DNA of 64,000 bases from Diploscapter coronatus. Its lineage: Eukaryota; Nematoda; Chromadorea; Rhabditida; Rhabditidae. The position numbers were made by a program, and so were the translations under genes. Location of the stretch: assembly GCA_964036155.1 (NCBI GenBank), contig OZ038423.1, positions 14,151,249-14,215,248 of the forward strand, read 5' to 3'. Under the pieces are notes generated by a model. It was not told the origin of the DNA. It saw nothing but the letters and a program-made list of their open reading frames with translations, and ran no database searches. Below, one piece after another: positions 46,355 to 58,243 of this stretch (within the stretch, counting starts at the first letter, position 1; every line of letters starts with the position of its first letter).

Positions 46355-48293
46355 ATGAGGTCAGTTTTTAATTGGTTTAATTACGCTAATTATCGGGTAA
46401 TTAACGGCCCAATCGTGGGCATCAGTGGGAATTTTGCTTTTGAAGTTTGGGCCTCAGAAAATTGAGTTATATCAACCGATCTTTACTTTCGTGAATTTCT
46501 GGAGTTTTCTCAATTTTCTGGACCTGGATTCCGGAAGATTTGAATGATTTTGAATTCTCGAATCTCCAGAATATTGAGTTTTCAAATTACTATGGGAATT
46601 CTTGAAGTCGCGATTTTGACCGATTGCACAACTTTTGGAAATCATACGAAAACAAGCCCAATAAAACCCACGATTTCGATCTTAAAACTTACTCTTGCTT
46701 TCCAAAAACATTCTAAAAATGGCTAATTATTCTTTGAATAGGTATTTCATTCGTTTTTATCAAGATTTTACTAGAGACTTATCAAACTGTTTTCTTGGAA
46801 AATGAAATTTAATCAATTGCCCTAATTATCCATTAATTATGTTAATTGCAGTTCGAATTTGCGCCTGCAGAAGCGTCTCGCCGCTGCCGTGCTCAAGTGC
46901 GGCAAAAACAAGGTGTGGCTCGACCCCAACGAGATCTCCGAGATCGGCAATGCCAATTCTCGTCAGGTACGACAAATTTGTTTCTGAAAAAGACATTTAG
47001 GATGTTTATAATTATCAACGACTTAACTTTTATCTGATATTTTTTTTTTTTAAATTGACTATTAGAAATTCGTTGAATTACTGTTGAAAAAAACGAAAAA
47101 AGTACATTTTCTTGGAACACTTTAATTTTCTAAATTCTAGAATGATATCAATGCCGTTTCTAGAAGAAGAGTTATGCATTTTTCATGAAACGATTTTCTG
47201 CGAAAATAATATTTTTCTTTTTGCAGAACGTGCGCCGCCTGATCAAGGACGGTCTGATCATCCGCAAGCCGCAGGCCGTCCACTCGCGCTACAGAGCCAG
47301 GAAGTTCCTCGAGGCTCGTCGCAAGGTTCGTAGAAGATTTGCTTGGAATTTAAAATTATCAAGCTGTGAACCCGCAAATTACTGGTTTACAAACCTTGGT
47401 CTCGAAACGACTTGCAGAGACATGTCACTTTCAAAGTCGATCTTTGAATTCTTATCTCGAACTACTGGTTCATTTACAATAATTTAATATTTTTCAGGGC
47501 CGTCACACCGGCCTGGGAAAGCGTCGCGGTACTGCGAATGCCCGTATGCCTGAGAAGGTGTTGTGGATGAGACGCATGCGAGTGCTCCGTAATCTCCTCA
47601 AAAGATACAGGTTAGGGGAAGTTTAAGTTAATCAAACTTTTGAACACATTTCTAAACAAGCCTTGCAATAATGAAAAATTTCGTAACTTGTTTTCTTTGG
47701 GTAAACAGTAATAGTCGCTGCAAAAGAGGTGTATGAATCTTGAAATTTTGGAACCGCTTATTTTGTCTTTTTCAGGGACGCTAAGAAGATCGACAAGCAC
47801 CTGTACCACGAGCTCTACCTGCGTTCGAAGGGTAACAACTTCAAGAACAAGAAGACCCTCATGGAGTACATCTTCAAGAAGAAATCCGAGAACAAACGCG
47901 CCAAACAGCTCGCGTATGTCTTAGCTTTTTTTCTTGAAAGAATATGTCAGGGTTCAAGATTTGGCAAATTCAATCAATTTTATGAAGTTCTAATACTTTT
48001 TTGCGCTGTTCTTGGAAGAAAGTTGGAATTCAACATATTTTTCTTTAGATACACGCTTCAAAAATAACCCTGAGCTTTATTGCTTGTGATTTTATTTGGG
48101 ACATTTTTTAAAGCATAAAGATGCCCAATTTCTCTAGATAGATTACATCTACAATTCTTAGTACAAACTTTTCAGTGATCAAGCCCAGGCCCGTCGTGAC
48201 AAGAACAAGGAGGTCCGCAGGAGGCGCGAGGAGAGACAACAGAAGAAGAAGCAGGAACTGCTCCGCAAGATCTCGGAATCCGAGAAGAAATAG
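46355..48293 (+). CDS. rpl-19: 60S ribosomal protein L19 (eL19)
   Basis: Six exons (46355-46359, 46852-46966, 47227-47325, 47498-47610, 47776-47913, 48176-48293) give 195 residues. The first exon holds only ATGAG, and the 492-bp first intron follows. Motifs include [44 protein letters not shown] and [13 protein letters not shown], which leave no doubt about the family. It ends in a long basic helix ([12 protein letters not shown]). The protein is a structural part of the large ribosomal subunit. Exon GC content is far above the local average, as expected for a highly expressed gene. Confidence 0.98.
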
Positions 48294-48381
48294 ACTCTCC
48301 GGCCCTATCTCCTCACCCCCTCCATCCACTCATCGTTTGTTTTCCAAGTTCTTTTTGACTTTTCGTTGTTATTGTGTGAAA

Positions 48382-48387
48382 AATAAA
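48382..48387 (+). terminator. Polyadenylation signal of rpl-19
   Basis: AATAAA about 90 bp after the rpl-19 stop, followed by a second AATAAAA. The 3' UTR is short. Confidence 0.6.
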
Positions 48388-48726
48388 ATAAAAACGTTGT
48401 TTTTCTAAAATTTAATCCGAAATTACATTGAAATTGAAAAAGTTGACTTGCTTTCAGCATATTTTTAAACAGTTTGAGCGAGATATGGCAGTATTGGTTG
48501 AAAGATCTTATGTGAAGCAGAAAAAGACAACTGCTATATATATCGTGATGGTGTGGGCTATCTTTCCCCACTTTCTCCTTGCTCTCATTTCCCTATTCTC
48601 TAGCTCTAACTATATCGCACTCCCTCACGACATATAATAATTGCCGCAGAAAAATTGAAAATAAGATCTCGAAAAGACTAATATTTGACTCAATAATAGT
48701 TGGCATAAAATGGAAAATTAAAATAT
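48388..48726. other. Convergent intergenic region
   Basis: Short spacer between the 3' ends of rpl-19 and the B9-domain gene. No gene seen. Confidence 0.5.
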
Positions 48727-50741
48727 TCAATCATCTTCCAAAGCGGGTAGAGGTCTAGGTTTTCCAGCTCGCCTTGGGGGAGCTTGAATCATTCCTATCC
48801 CAGAATTTGTAGGGACATCTGTAGCCGTTTGACTACCTGCGGGAATTGCTGGAACGCTCGATTCTCCCGCGGTTTCATCGATTTCCTTCTGCATCTGGTC
48901 TATTGTCTCTTCGATGAATCGAGTGTTAGAGCGTTCTAGCTGAAATTTATAATTTTAGAAATTGTTCGTAGAAAAAATAACTTTGGTTTAGATACGTTTC
49001 AGAAATTTTTGATGAAAATTTGTAAATCCAGAAAAATATTGAGTCAATCTTTCGGGAAATAACTGAAAAATGAAATTTAGAAATTCGAAGAAATGTTTAT
49101 AAGGATCTGCGAAGGTATACAATTGCTGCTTTTGGATTAAATGTCTACAAATTTTATTTTTGAAAAAATCCGTATATTTTACCGGATACGGGTTCTGTCT
49201 CCCGGAACTTGTTGGTTCGATAGCTTTATTGTCTGTAGGCGAGGTGGATTCATGAAGACCTCGAATTTCGTAGTTTGGAAGCTTCATTTCGCTCGGGAAC
49301 GATAATGTTGAAGAGTGAACGTCGAAACCGTACCTGAAAATTTCATACTCAACTACTGTAGTCTTTCAAAAATTGTCCGAAATATTCAATCCTTTCTAAC
49401 TTGTAAAATATTGAACCCTATTTAATATGCTCTTCAGATTGAATAATTTTCCATATGAATCGTCCAGGGAATTTTCTTCCCTTTGCTTTGTAACAAAATT
49501 AAACTCCATTAACTCGATTTTTCTAGGTAGTTAACTTTTTCCTTTTTCAAAATCGAACACTGACACCATCGCTCAGCTTTTTCGCACGGAACTAGCCGGA
49601 AATGTTCATTTATGCTAAGGCGATTACGGGCTCTAGCTGTGCATTCAATAAGAATGCCACGATCGAGTATAAAATACCCTTCAAATGCGCATACTGGGAT
49701 TTTGCTCGATGATAATTTTGAATACCTTCATAACTTCTTCGAAAGGTAACCGGCATCTTACTACTGTCACAAATTGCCTTATAAATTTGCCAAAACCCTG
49801 CCTCTTCGTATCTTTTAAAATGACGTCCATATTGATGGTGATTTTGCCGTTCGTGTTGACTCTCGTGACGTGTCTTCCCTCGGCCGAAGCGATTATCGTT
49901 GGCTCGATGAATTCAGGCCGTCGACCCCACAAGAAGCCGACGACGCTTTGGAACATCGACGATGGCTCGGGGGTGAAACAGGCTACTTCCCGAGTGTGAC
50001 TAAAACTTGGATTCTTTAAAGAAACTATTATTCTTAGACCTTCCAGGAGTTGTAGGAACTCGAACGCAACCATATCCTTGTGGTACGTCATGACCCAAGA
50101 AGTCGGTGCCATAACAGGATATCACTAATTGGGGCCCTAAATGCATCTTTACATTCTAAAACGTCCATTGTCATGATAAAGTAAGAGATTAGTGTCGAGA
50201 TTGCTTTAATCTTATGAAATTCTATTGGATAAGTTTCAAAATAAAAAATCAATGTATTCCTTGTTTTGAGATACTTCTATCATGATAAGAATGAACTATG
50301 TTGAAATTACTTACATCTAAACGGATTCGTGCTGCTGAAGGTGAGGTGGTAGGGAAGATCGAAGACGAATTTATGCCCTTGGTCACTTCTGACGGAAGTC
50401 GCAGAAACCGCTTGTCGTTGGCCAGCTAGAACAGTCCAATCTGGACCATGAACAACATCGATCTTCACGCAGACGTTCGAGGTTGAGGGGAACTGAAGAC
50501 TATTGTTATTATTATTTGTTGATGGATAGCAAAAGTATGGCCGCAGTGAAAATTGAATTCAATTTCAAATCCTGCTGATTCTTGAAACACGTCTAACTTT
50601 CCACCAACTGATCGAAATCGAGATAATCGAATTATTTTAGCGGATTTTTTAATTTCTAAAAAAACTCACCACGCCATGACTGACATGAGCATTCAATATT
50701 AGCACGAATTGCGCTTTTTGGTTTAGCGACTCGTAAGTCAT
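48727..50741 (-). CDS. mksr-1: B9-domain ciliary transition-zone protein (B9D1/MKSR-1)
   Basis: Six minus-strand exons (50741-50670, 50492-50315, 50136-50040, 49999-49802, 49333-49183, 48939-48727) give 302 residues. The B9 domain fills roughly residues 10-180: [42 protein letters not shown] and G-R-R-P-E-F-I-E-P, all as in B9D1. Human B9D1 is about 204 residues; here a Ser/Pro/Thr-rich tail of some 100 residues is added. MKSR-1 acts in the transition-zone MKS complex at the base of sensory cilia. The junction of exons 4 and 5 fits B9D1 only with a GC donor at 49800-49801 (K-D-T-K-R-Y-G-F-D); the GT alternative would insert extra residues. The C-terminal two exons are less certain than the rest. 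Confidence 0.9.
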
Positions 50742-51325
50742 CGAATATAGAAAATCACTAAAACTTTACAATTTTCAGTCCATATTTCGCAGTTTACGAT
50801 GAATTCCAGGGAAAACGATCAATGTTTAGGTGCGATTACCATAAACTGGTGTTTTGTTGGGTAATATGGGAGATTTCTTGCTGGTGGTAGCCGGGTGGTC
50901 ACAAGAGGGGCAGCTAATTGCGTTGCTGCCCAGTCCCTAGACACAAGGGAAAAAGAAAAAGAACACATCCAACATGGCTCTACACACGCGTTACCATAGA
51001 GATTGGGATATCGATGGGTAGAGAAGCAGAAAATGAGAAAGGATAAGGAAATGTGAGAGAAATAAGAAAATAAAGACTTGAAATGATTTTACCGGAAGAA
51101 ATGAGGATTTCGAAATGGAAGAAAAATTGCTTTCAATTTGGAAGACAAATTAAGAGCTTCGTGCTAATAATTTCAAAAATGACTTGTTGATTGAAGATGA
51201 CCATCTCTGTGTTATACTAAAATGAACAAGAAAAGGTTCATCTTCGTTTGAAAACTACTTCTTTATCTGGAACTCATTTTTAGCCGCATTATGCGATTTA
51301 TTTAATTCAAACTGTTCACAGATGT
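50742..51325. other. mksr-1 promoter and lectin 3' flank
   Basis: The left part holds the mksr-1 upstream region with the X-box (50990-51003). The right part should be the 3' UTR of the lectin gene. A further half X-box (ATTACCATAA) is at about 50836-50846. No other gene is seen. Confidence 0.5.
50990..51003 (-). promoter_or_regulatory. X-box (RFX/DAF-19 binding site)
   Basis: The minus strand reads ATCTCTATGGTAAC, which meets the nematode X-box consensus RTHNYYATRRNRAC at all 14 positions. It lies 249 bp upstream of the mksr-1 ATG on the same strand, within the range usual for DAF-19-controlled ciliary genes. Confidence 0.8.
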
Positions 51326-52973
51326 CTACAGATACGGTTTCTTCTTGCAAACGTACGACCTCATGACCGTAAGACATTTCACATTGTTCCATGATTCATA
51401 CCTGAAATTGACAACCCACTTGCATTACAACTAGAAAATTCACCATTCGTGTTCAAAGATGATTTCATGATGCGTTCGATCTGATGCGGTTTCAACGCAG
51501 GCGTCAGGAGATAAATCTGTTGGCTCTCCAGGGCTAAATAAAAGCTTTTGGTTGGTTTTTAAAATAAAAAATCTGCCTCCAGTTTGAGTAATCAAAGGTA
51601 GTGTTGTCACTCCAGACAAATTGATTCAGGGATGCTAAAATTTGAAAGATTTTGGTTCGTCGAGCAAAGCTGAACTGATGCATTTGCGTTCGTGAATCTA
51701 TTCAAAATTTTAAAATACATAAATTTTAGAAAACTAAATGAAAATGTAAGAAAATCATACACGACCACTGCAGCCCGATCCACGTTAACCTCTCTTTGGG
51801 GTCTTGCTTCTCTCCTGTTCTGGCAATATCTGATTGTGAGAAAACTTTATCTTGCTCTAAGTTTGACTAACTTACAATTGACGAACGTGTTTTCAGCCTA
51901 AACTAGCGAAATAAAAGTAAGTGATCAAAAGTGTTCTGTACCTCCGAATGAATGCTAGCGAGATGAGCGTGATACGACAGACAGTTGGATTCGGCGTCGT
52001 CCCATTTGGCTTCGAAGAAAGTCTAAAATCTCTTCAATTGTTTAATTTTTCACTCTTTGCATAATTTATAGCAATATCCGGTTTCCCAGAAGTAGGTCCA
52101 TTGCGCGTCGCATTGCGGGAAGCAATAATTCTCTGTGCATGGAGCGTAAGTTGGACAGGTTATTGCTGAAAATTTGTGTTCCAGAAAGTTTCATCTGAAT
52201 TTAGTGATATTTTGCAAACTGATATTTTCCTCTTTTATCCTCATCCATCAGAAACATTTGATACTCTTGACTCCGATTCGATCAAACAAAAATTTTCTAT
52301 CTTACGAGGTGGAGTCGACTGAGGTGGGCATGTCGGTGGATAGATGACTGGGACTTCACAGACATACGGCAGAAATGTCATACAATCGGCCGAGTACCAC
52401 TGACCCTCACTGATTTGCACCATTCCGCAGTCGCTGCCTTGGCGTGGCTGAGCTAAAGTTTATTTCTGAAATTGAATAAATTTTAAAAAATGCGAACTTG
52501 GAGCCCAATCATCGTATGTAGCGTTGGATCCAGAAATCCAAGTCCACGTGCCAGGTTTCAGCAAGTCGTTGATGCCGATCCAGTAGTTCTTGGTGCCATT
52601 TGGAAAGGAGACTTCAGCATTCACTGAATTCAATTTGTTATTCATGATTGATTTTTAAAATCTTTAAATTATAACCTATCAAAACATATCGCGACTTTCG
52701 AAGAAAGAAATAGGTTTTCTTACCATTGACAAGTGAATTCTCAAAGGCGCTAGCAATCGACACCAAGTGACCGTGCTCACCGTTACATTGCTGCTCGGCG
52801 TAAGCGAATTGAGCTGGTTCTTGGTAGAATTCGTAGCATCTCAAAGCAAGCTACTAAAATTGTAAGAAGTTGAGGACTAACTTTTTATACATCGCATTAT
52901 AAACTCCTCCTGGAGGACATTGCTGAGACGAAACTAATTGGAATAGACAAAGTAAAATAAACCATCGAAGCAT
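51326..52973 (-). CDS. C-type lectin, two CTLDs; possible splice-donor lesion
   Basis: Minus-strand exons 52973-52882, 52839-52724, 52623-52498, 52452-52306, 52165-52065, 52022-51942, 51897-51876, 51829-51761, 51634-51577, 51533-51444 and 51401-51326 would give 325 residues. A signal peptide (M-L-R-W-F-I-L-L...) precedes C-P-P-G-G. CTLD1 has W-I-G-I-N-D, W-T-W and C-x-x-F-L-P-Y-V-C; a Pro/Cys linker follows. CTLD2 has C-L-S-Y-H-A-H-L-A-S-I-H-S, W-I-G-L, F-D-Y-S-N-W and R-S-Y-V-C. The structure matches the paralogue at 62079. The fifth exon lacks a GT or GC donor: TT stands at 52063-52064. Read-through stops after a few codons, so the second CTLD may be lost or the gene may be decaying. One intron (51534-51576) starts with GC. 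Nematode clec proteins are secreted and often immune-induced. Confidence 0.75.
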
Positions 52974-54122
52974 TTTCAGAAATTTGAAAAATATCGATAA
53001 TTTTGACTGGAAGCTCCACCAAGTAGTCGATTTCGGAGTTTGAAGTTGTAAAGATAAGAGCGACATGGCTGGCAATAAATATTGCTAATAGGAAATAGAC
53101 ACTGGTGAGCAAATGACGAATAAACATGACCTGATGTTGTAAGTTACAGGAAGTAGTGAGACTATTGAAAAAAGCTGAATATTACTATCCGAATTCCCAA
53201 CCAAGGCCACAATATTTAGCTAGTGATATCAAAGTATTGTAATTGTTGTTCCTATGGATAAATATAATGCAAATTTTGCAAGTACCAATAAACAAAGCAT
53301 TGACTGATTGAACTTGAAGTTATAATATTTTGATAATTCTTTGGTTTTCATCAACTGTGCTCAGAATTCTTAGTGTGCTGAGGTTTGTATTCTAACCAGG
53401 CCTATGGAGGACTTTCGTTAGACTGTCCGTGCGAACTACCCCCTATATATTTTCTTTAGAATTTCTATATCTCTAACTTGCCAAAAGCAAAGGCTCCATC
53501 ATCGTGATGTTATGACATCATAGCTATGATTTTGCCCTTGCGACCTACCCCCGTCTATTTCTTTCGTCTGGCGAAAATGCTCCCTAGGGCTGATTCGAAC
53601 ATGAAATAAAACTCCTTAATTGCAGCGAATAATTCGATTTCGTTTGGTAGGTGTTTGAAAATAATGACTAAACCTTATCTCATGTGCTATTATTGTAAAA
53701 CTTACATTTTATGTTTCATACCTATCGCAATTATCGAGCTGCGTAAAAATGCATGTGTTATTGCTTGTTGGATAACGGTTACCGGACAATACTTATTCAA
53801 TGAAATTTCTTAACAGTCGTTTCTGACATTCCGATTCATTTAGTCAGTATTTCTTAACGGCAAACCTATTATTATCAGGCATTAGACCTAATTCTAAGCT
53901 GAAAATCGCGGATAATGTGACACTAATGAACTCATATATTAGTCTTACAGGAATATTTTTTAGCTTTCATTATTAATCTTTCTAAAAACTGACAACTTGA
54001 TTTTTTGCTTAATTGTGTTGACAAAATTGCGCAATCCGTCCTAAACAATAACTTCTCCTCTTTTTATCTTGAACATAACGATAAATCAAGTTTTAATGAA
54101 AATTTATCTTTCAGAGCTAAAA
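52974..54122. other. Intergenic; contains 5' flank shared by the 7TM pair
   Basis: It lies between the divergent starts of the lectin and the first 7TM gene. From about 53650 it resembles 55890-56350, for example TTTCATACCTATCGCAA followed by TATCGAGCTGC, showing that the upstream regions were duplicated with the genes. No further gene is seen. Confidence 0.55.
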
Positions 54123-55564
54123 ATGAACGTGTACCTGCTTTTGTCGATAATCGTGGCTGTCGACGCTATTATTGGAAACACGATTTTGATGATCGCAATT
54201 TTTGTTGGATGCCCTTCTTTGAGCGCTTCAGATCGGAAAACGTTATTCATCAGCAGTATTTTGAGAATCTGCTACACAATTTCACTCGCCCTGACTTCTC
54301 CTGTAATAAGACATTTTTAAACTTTAGATTCGACTTTTTAAAATATTCACCTTAGGCCATGTTCTATATCGAAGACCAAGAAGCGGCTATCATCGTATCA
54401 GGGGTTGTTTGGGAGCACAAGATTATCGGTAACCTCATCCTAATCTTCTCTTTTGAAAGCTAACTTCCAGGAACGATTCTATCACTTCTGGGGACAGTCT
54501 TCGTTTTGATCTGCATGATAATTCCTCCATTACAATTCGTTCAAAGATACTTCCACATAGTTTTGTAGGCTATTTTCAGAAACTTCAAATGGTTAAAATT
54601 TTCAGATTCAACTCTGATTCAAAACGCGACAAATATTGTGCGATATTTCTGACTACTTTGCCCTTTTGTGGACTATTATTCGCTACCATGTAATAATATT
54701 ATTCTTTTAGGAACATAAACAATTTATCGCAAATCGTATAAACACCAAATTGAATAATTTCAGAACATTCTTCTTATTTATTCCATCTGAAGTGGAAGAG
54801 CAGCGATTTTACAACATCTCATATTATTCGAATACTGAAGGTGATACCGCGTTCTTCCTCATATCATTGAAGGTGTTAAGTCTTAATTTTTAAAATGAAT
54901 TTTACAAATTCAGGACTACACTAACACATACGACCCAGTGTCCTCATTTCCCGATAGTCCATGGAACATCACCGCTTTTGCTTCTACCGTGATTCTAGGT
55001 TCATCGATTGTTGTTGTGATGATCTACTGCTGGTTACAAATTCGACACGTATTTTGCGATAACTGGAATAATTTGAGCGCAAAGACGATTAAAATGATGA
55101 GACAACTTCAACTCACTTTCTTCATTCAGGTAAAATTTTTTAAATGTTTTACAGGAACATAATAATTCTTGTAGTAGATTTTATATAAATTTTTAGATAA
55201 TTGAAGAAAATGTTGTTTCTTTTAATCTTTGCTTCTCATTTCAGTTCTTGACTTCGATCGTATTCTTTGCGTTCCCGTTTTGTTCACTTCTTGTTGGACC
55301 CGTTTTTAAGATCAATCCAGGTCGCGTGCTCATCGAGATCAGTACACACCTCTATCAGATGTTCCCTGCATTTAGTGGATGGATTATTATTCTGGTGGTT
55401 AGGGTAAGATTTTTTATAAATATTCTTTCAAATTTTCGGTTCAGGAAGTCCGCCTAAGCGTTTGGGTCATCGTGAATAAATCAGCGAAAGCGAGAATCTC
55501 TTCTGATCATGATTCCTCTCAGAATTTTAGAAAGTTATCAATTTTCAGAAAAGTTTCAAAATGA
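54123..55564 (+). CDS. Seven-transmembrane receptor-like protein, copy A
   Basis: Eight exons (54123-54302, 54356-54428, 54471-54564, 54606-54689, 54764-54872, 54914-55129, 55245-55403, 55445-55564) give 344 residues. The ATG follows TTTCAG by 8 bases. Seven hydrophobic segments are seen; an N-x-x-Y-Y-S-N extracellular loop lies between TM4 and TM5, and a cytoplasmic loop with L-S-A-K-T-I-K-M-M-R-Q-L-Q precedes TM6. The organisation recalls the Str superfamily of nematode chemoreceptors, but no family signature is strong enough to name one. It is a tandem twin of the 56353 gene. It has an extra 41-bp intron (54565-54605) that the twin lacks. The stop of the last exon is uncertain because another acceptor-like site lies within it. 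Confidence 0.8.
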
Positions 55565-56352
55565 GCAGGGATTTTTAGTCCATTCTGCTTTGAAAATTTT
55601 AAATCCACAATCATCGTGATTTTAAATTGTTTATCTATCCAATAGATAGTCTTGCGTTAATATTTTAGTGGTTAGGTTCGTTTCACGCAATGCTAAATTT
55701 CATGATGATATAGATAAATATGTAGCACAAATTGTGCTGTTTACATTAGTCAAGTTCTTGAAATAAAATATACTTTCTCGATACTTCAATTATGTTCGAA
55801 TTATGGTCTAAGTTTGTGATGAATGTGGTTTGTAGTAGAAGACAATAAGGCTATTTTCTTGCACCCGATAATTTAGTTTAAATTGGCAGATGTTAAAAAA
55901 TAATGGCTAGACTTTATCTCGTATGCTATTATTGTGAGACTTGCATGTTATTTTTCATACCTATCGCAACTATCGAGCTGCATAAAGACATATGTTTGTA
56001 ATTTGTTGTATGACGGTTACCGGGCAATTTTCACTCAATAAAATTTTTTAAGTCGTTTCTAAACTCCGGCGCATTCAAAGTCAGCATTTCTTGACTGCAA
56101 ACCTATTATTACCCGACAAGACATCTAATTCCAAGCTGAAATCGCGTTAATTTAGCTCATTTATGACTGAATAGACACATATATTAGTCTTACGGGAATA
56201 TTTTTAGAGCTTTGTATTGATCTCTCTGACATTTTGCTCTATTTTATGATAATCTGATGGTGTAGCTTACTAAGAATATTTCATTTTCATTTTTTCTCAA
56301 AAGCGTTTCTTGAAACTCGAATCACCTGACTATTTTATGTTCAGAGCTAAAA
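55565..56352. other. Intergenic between 7TM twins
   Basis: The 3' flank of copy A followed by the duplicated 5' flank of copy B (from about 55890). No gene seen. Confidence 0.5.
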
Positions 56353-57726
56353 ATGAACGTGTACCTGCTTTTGTCGATTATCGTGGCTGTAGAAGCTATC
56401 GCTGGAAACACGATTTTGGTAATCGCAATTTTCACTGGATGCCCTTCTTTGACCACATCGAATCGGAAAACATTGTTTATCAGTAGCATATTGAGGATTT
56501 GCTACACCATTTCGTTCGCTATCACATCACCAGTAAGCAATCTTTAAATGACGCTTTTCATCTTTCATTTTTAGGCCTTATTTTACATCGAAGACCAAGA
56601 AGCGGCTATCATCGTATCAGGGGTTGTTTGGGAGCACAAGATTATCGGTAACCTCATCCTAATCTTCTCTTTTGAAAGCTAACTTCCAGGAACGATTCTA
56701 TTGATTCTGAAGACCATCTTTATTTTGATCTGCATGATCATTCCGCCTTTGCAATTTGTGCAGCGATACTCCCATATCGTTTTATTCAACTCTAATTCAA
56801 AACGCGGAGAATATTGTGCGATGGCTTTGGCAGCCCTACCTATTCTAGGGACATTATTTTGTATCATGTAAGAATATAACTCTTTTGATTAACTCATATT
56901 TTTCGCTACTTAGTCAAAAAGTTAATAAGTATTTTAGCACATTCTTATTATTTATTCCATCTGAAGTGGAAGAGCAGCGATTTTACAACATTTCATATTA
57001 TTCGAATACTGAAGGTGATACCGCGTTCTTCCTCATATCATTGAAGGTGTTAAGTCTTAATTTTTAAAATGAATTTTACAAATTCAGGACTACACTAACA
57101 CATACGACCCAGTGTCCTCATTTCCCGATAGTCCATGGAACATCACCGCTTTTGTTTCTACCGTGATTCTAATTTCATCGATTGTTTTTGTGATGATCTA
57201 CTGTTGGTTACAAGTTCGACACGTATTTTGCGATAACTGGAATAATTTGAGCGCGAAGACGATTAAAATGATGAGACAACTTCAACTCACTTTCCTCATT
57301 CAGGTAATCAGTTTCTTCATTATCTCTCACAAAACGGTAGATTACCCTTAGTATGCTTTGTTAAATTACCAATTCTTCATCCGTCATTACTACAAAAAAT
57401 ATTTCAGTTCTTGACTTCTATTGTATTTTTCGCGTTCCCGTTTAGTTTACTTTTTGTTGGACCCGTTCTGAAAATCAATCCAGGTCGAATTCTTATCGAA
57501 ATTGCAACAGCGCTCTATCGAATGTTCCCGGCATTCAGCGGATGGATCATCATTATTTTCGTTAAGGTAAAAATTAATGAAATAAACCTTTCCAAAAGTT
57601 TGTATAATTCAGGAGATCCGTCAAAGTGCGTGGTCCTTTGTTAGTCGATCTTCCAAAACAGGATCTTCAATCGAAGATTATTCGCAAAACAACAGCAAGC
57701 AGAGAATTGTTGGACACAATTCATAA
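56353..57726 (+). CDS. Seven-transmembrane receptor-like protein, copy B
   Basis: Seven exons (56353-56532, 56575-56647, 56690-56867, 56938-57046, 57088-57303, 57408-57566, 57613-57726) give 342 residues. It is co-linear with copy A, with the same start context (TCAGAGCTAAAAATG) and the same loop motifs (E-D-Q-E-A-A-I-I-V-S-G, S-P-W-N-I-T-A-F, K-I-N-P-G-R). Copy A's exons 3 and 4 are one exon here. Only the C-terminal tails differ greatly. A chemosensory or other sensory GPCR role is inferred from topology and tandem arrangement, not from a signature motif. Confidence 0.82.
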
Positions 57727-58243
57727 GTTTTTTTCCAATTAATACTTTGAAATCTCTAAATATTTTTGATCTGAACATTTTACGGGAAGTTTACTTGTGC
57801 AATATTTGTCTGTTAATTATTAGTTTTTTTTCAATATCACTATGCTTATTTTGTTTCGACGAAATATTTTTATGAATGAAAGTTTGATCGCTTGGTCTCA
57901 AACATCGATAAACTGTCCGAGTACGCGAAAGATCACTGTGCTTTTTCGCGTTGCACCCAGATTAAGCGGAGCGTTTCCCGGTTGACATCACTTTTTTATA
58001 GCATCATTCCACAGATAGCGTGGAGAGGTCGACTAAAAGTATTCTTTCGCATATTGAAATGATATCCATAATAAAAATTCAATCTTCGAATATATTTTTA
58101 AATATTTCACACATTACTTATTGATAATCCGAATAAAGGGAAATGATTACTGTAGCTAAAATTTGGATATTAAATCCCTCACAACAATTACGCAATTCAA
58201 GACGATTCACTAATGCTCCTAATAATATAATTACAACAATAAA
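57727..58243. other. Intergenic with a structured GC-richer patch
   Basis: No protein gene is seen. At 57890-58030 a GC-richer stretch has self-complementary pieces (CGCGAAA ... TTTTCGCG around 57924-57950). It may be a small RNA gene, but I cannot match it to a known class. Confidence 0.35.

Larger units (their letters stand above)
53650..57726 (+). repeat. Tandem duplication of 7TM gene with its 5' flank
   Basis: Unit A (about 53650-55564) and unit B (about 55890-57726) are co-linear in upstream flank, exons and several introns. Exons 2 and the exon before the long loop are nearly identical at base level, while other parts have diverged more, as if gene conversion had acted on part of the pair. 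Confidence 0.8.

Noticed and set aside
49681..49801. Continuation of mksr-1 exon 4 to a stop at 49685
   Set aside because: Splicing at 49801 gives K-D-T-K-R-Y-G-F-D, which aligns with B9D1 without a gap; the extension has no counterpart in the family.
52897..53127. Minus-strand hydrophobic open frame overlapping the lectin start
   Set aside because: It overlaps the lectin signal-peptide exon in another frame; the lectin frame links to CTLD exons and is preferred.
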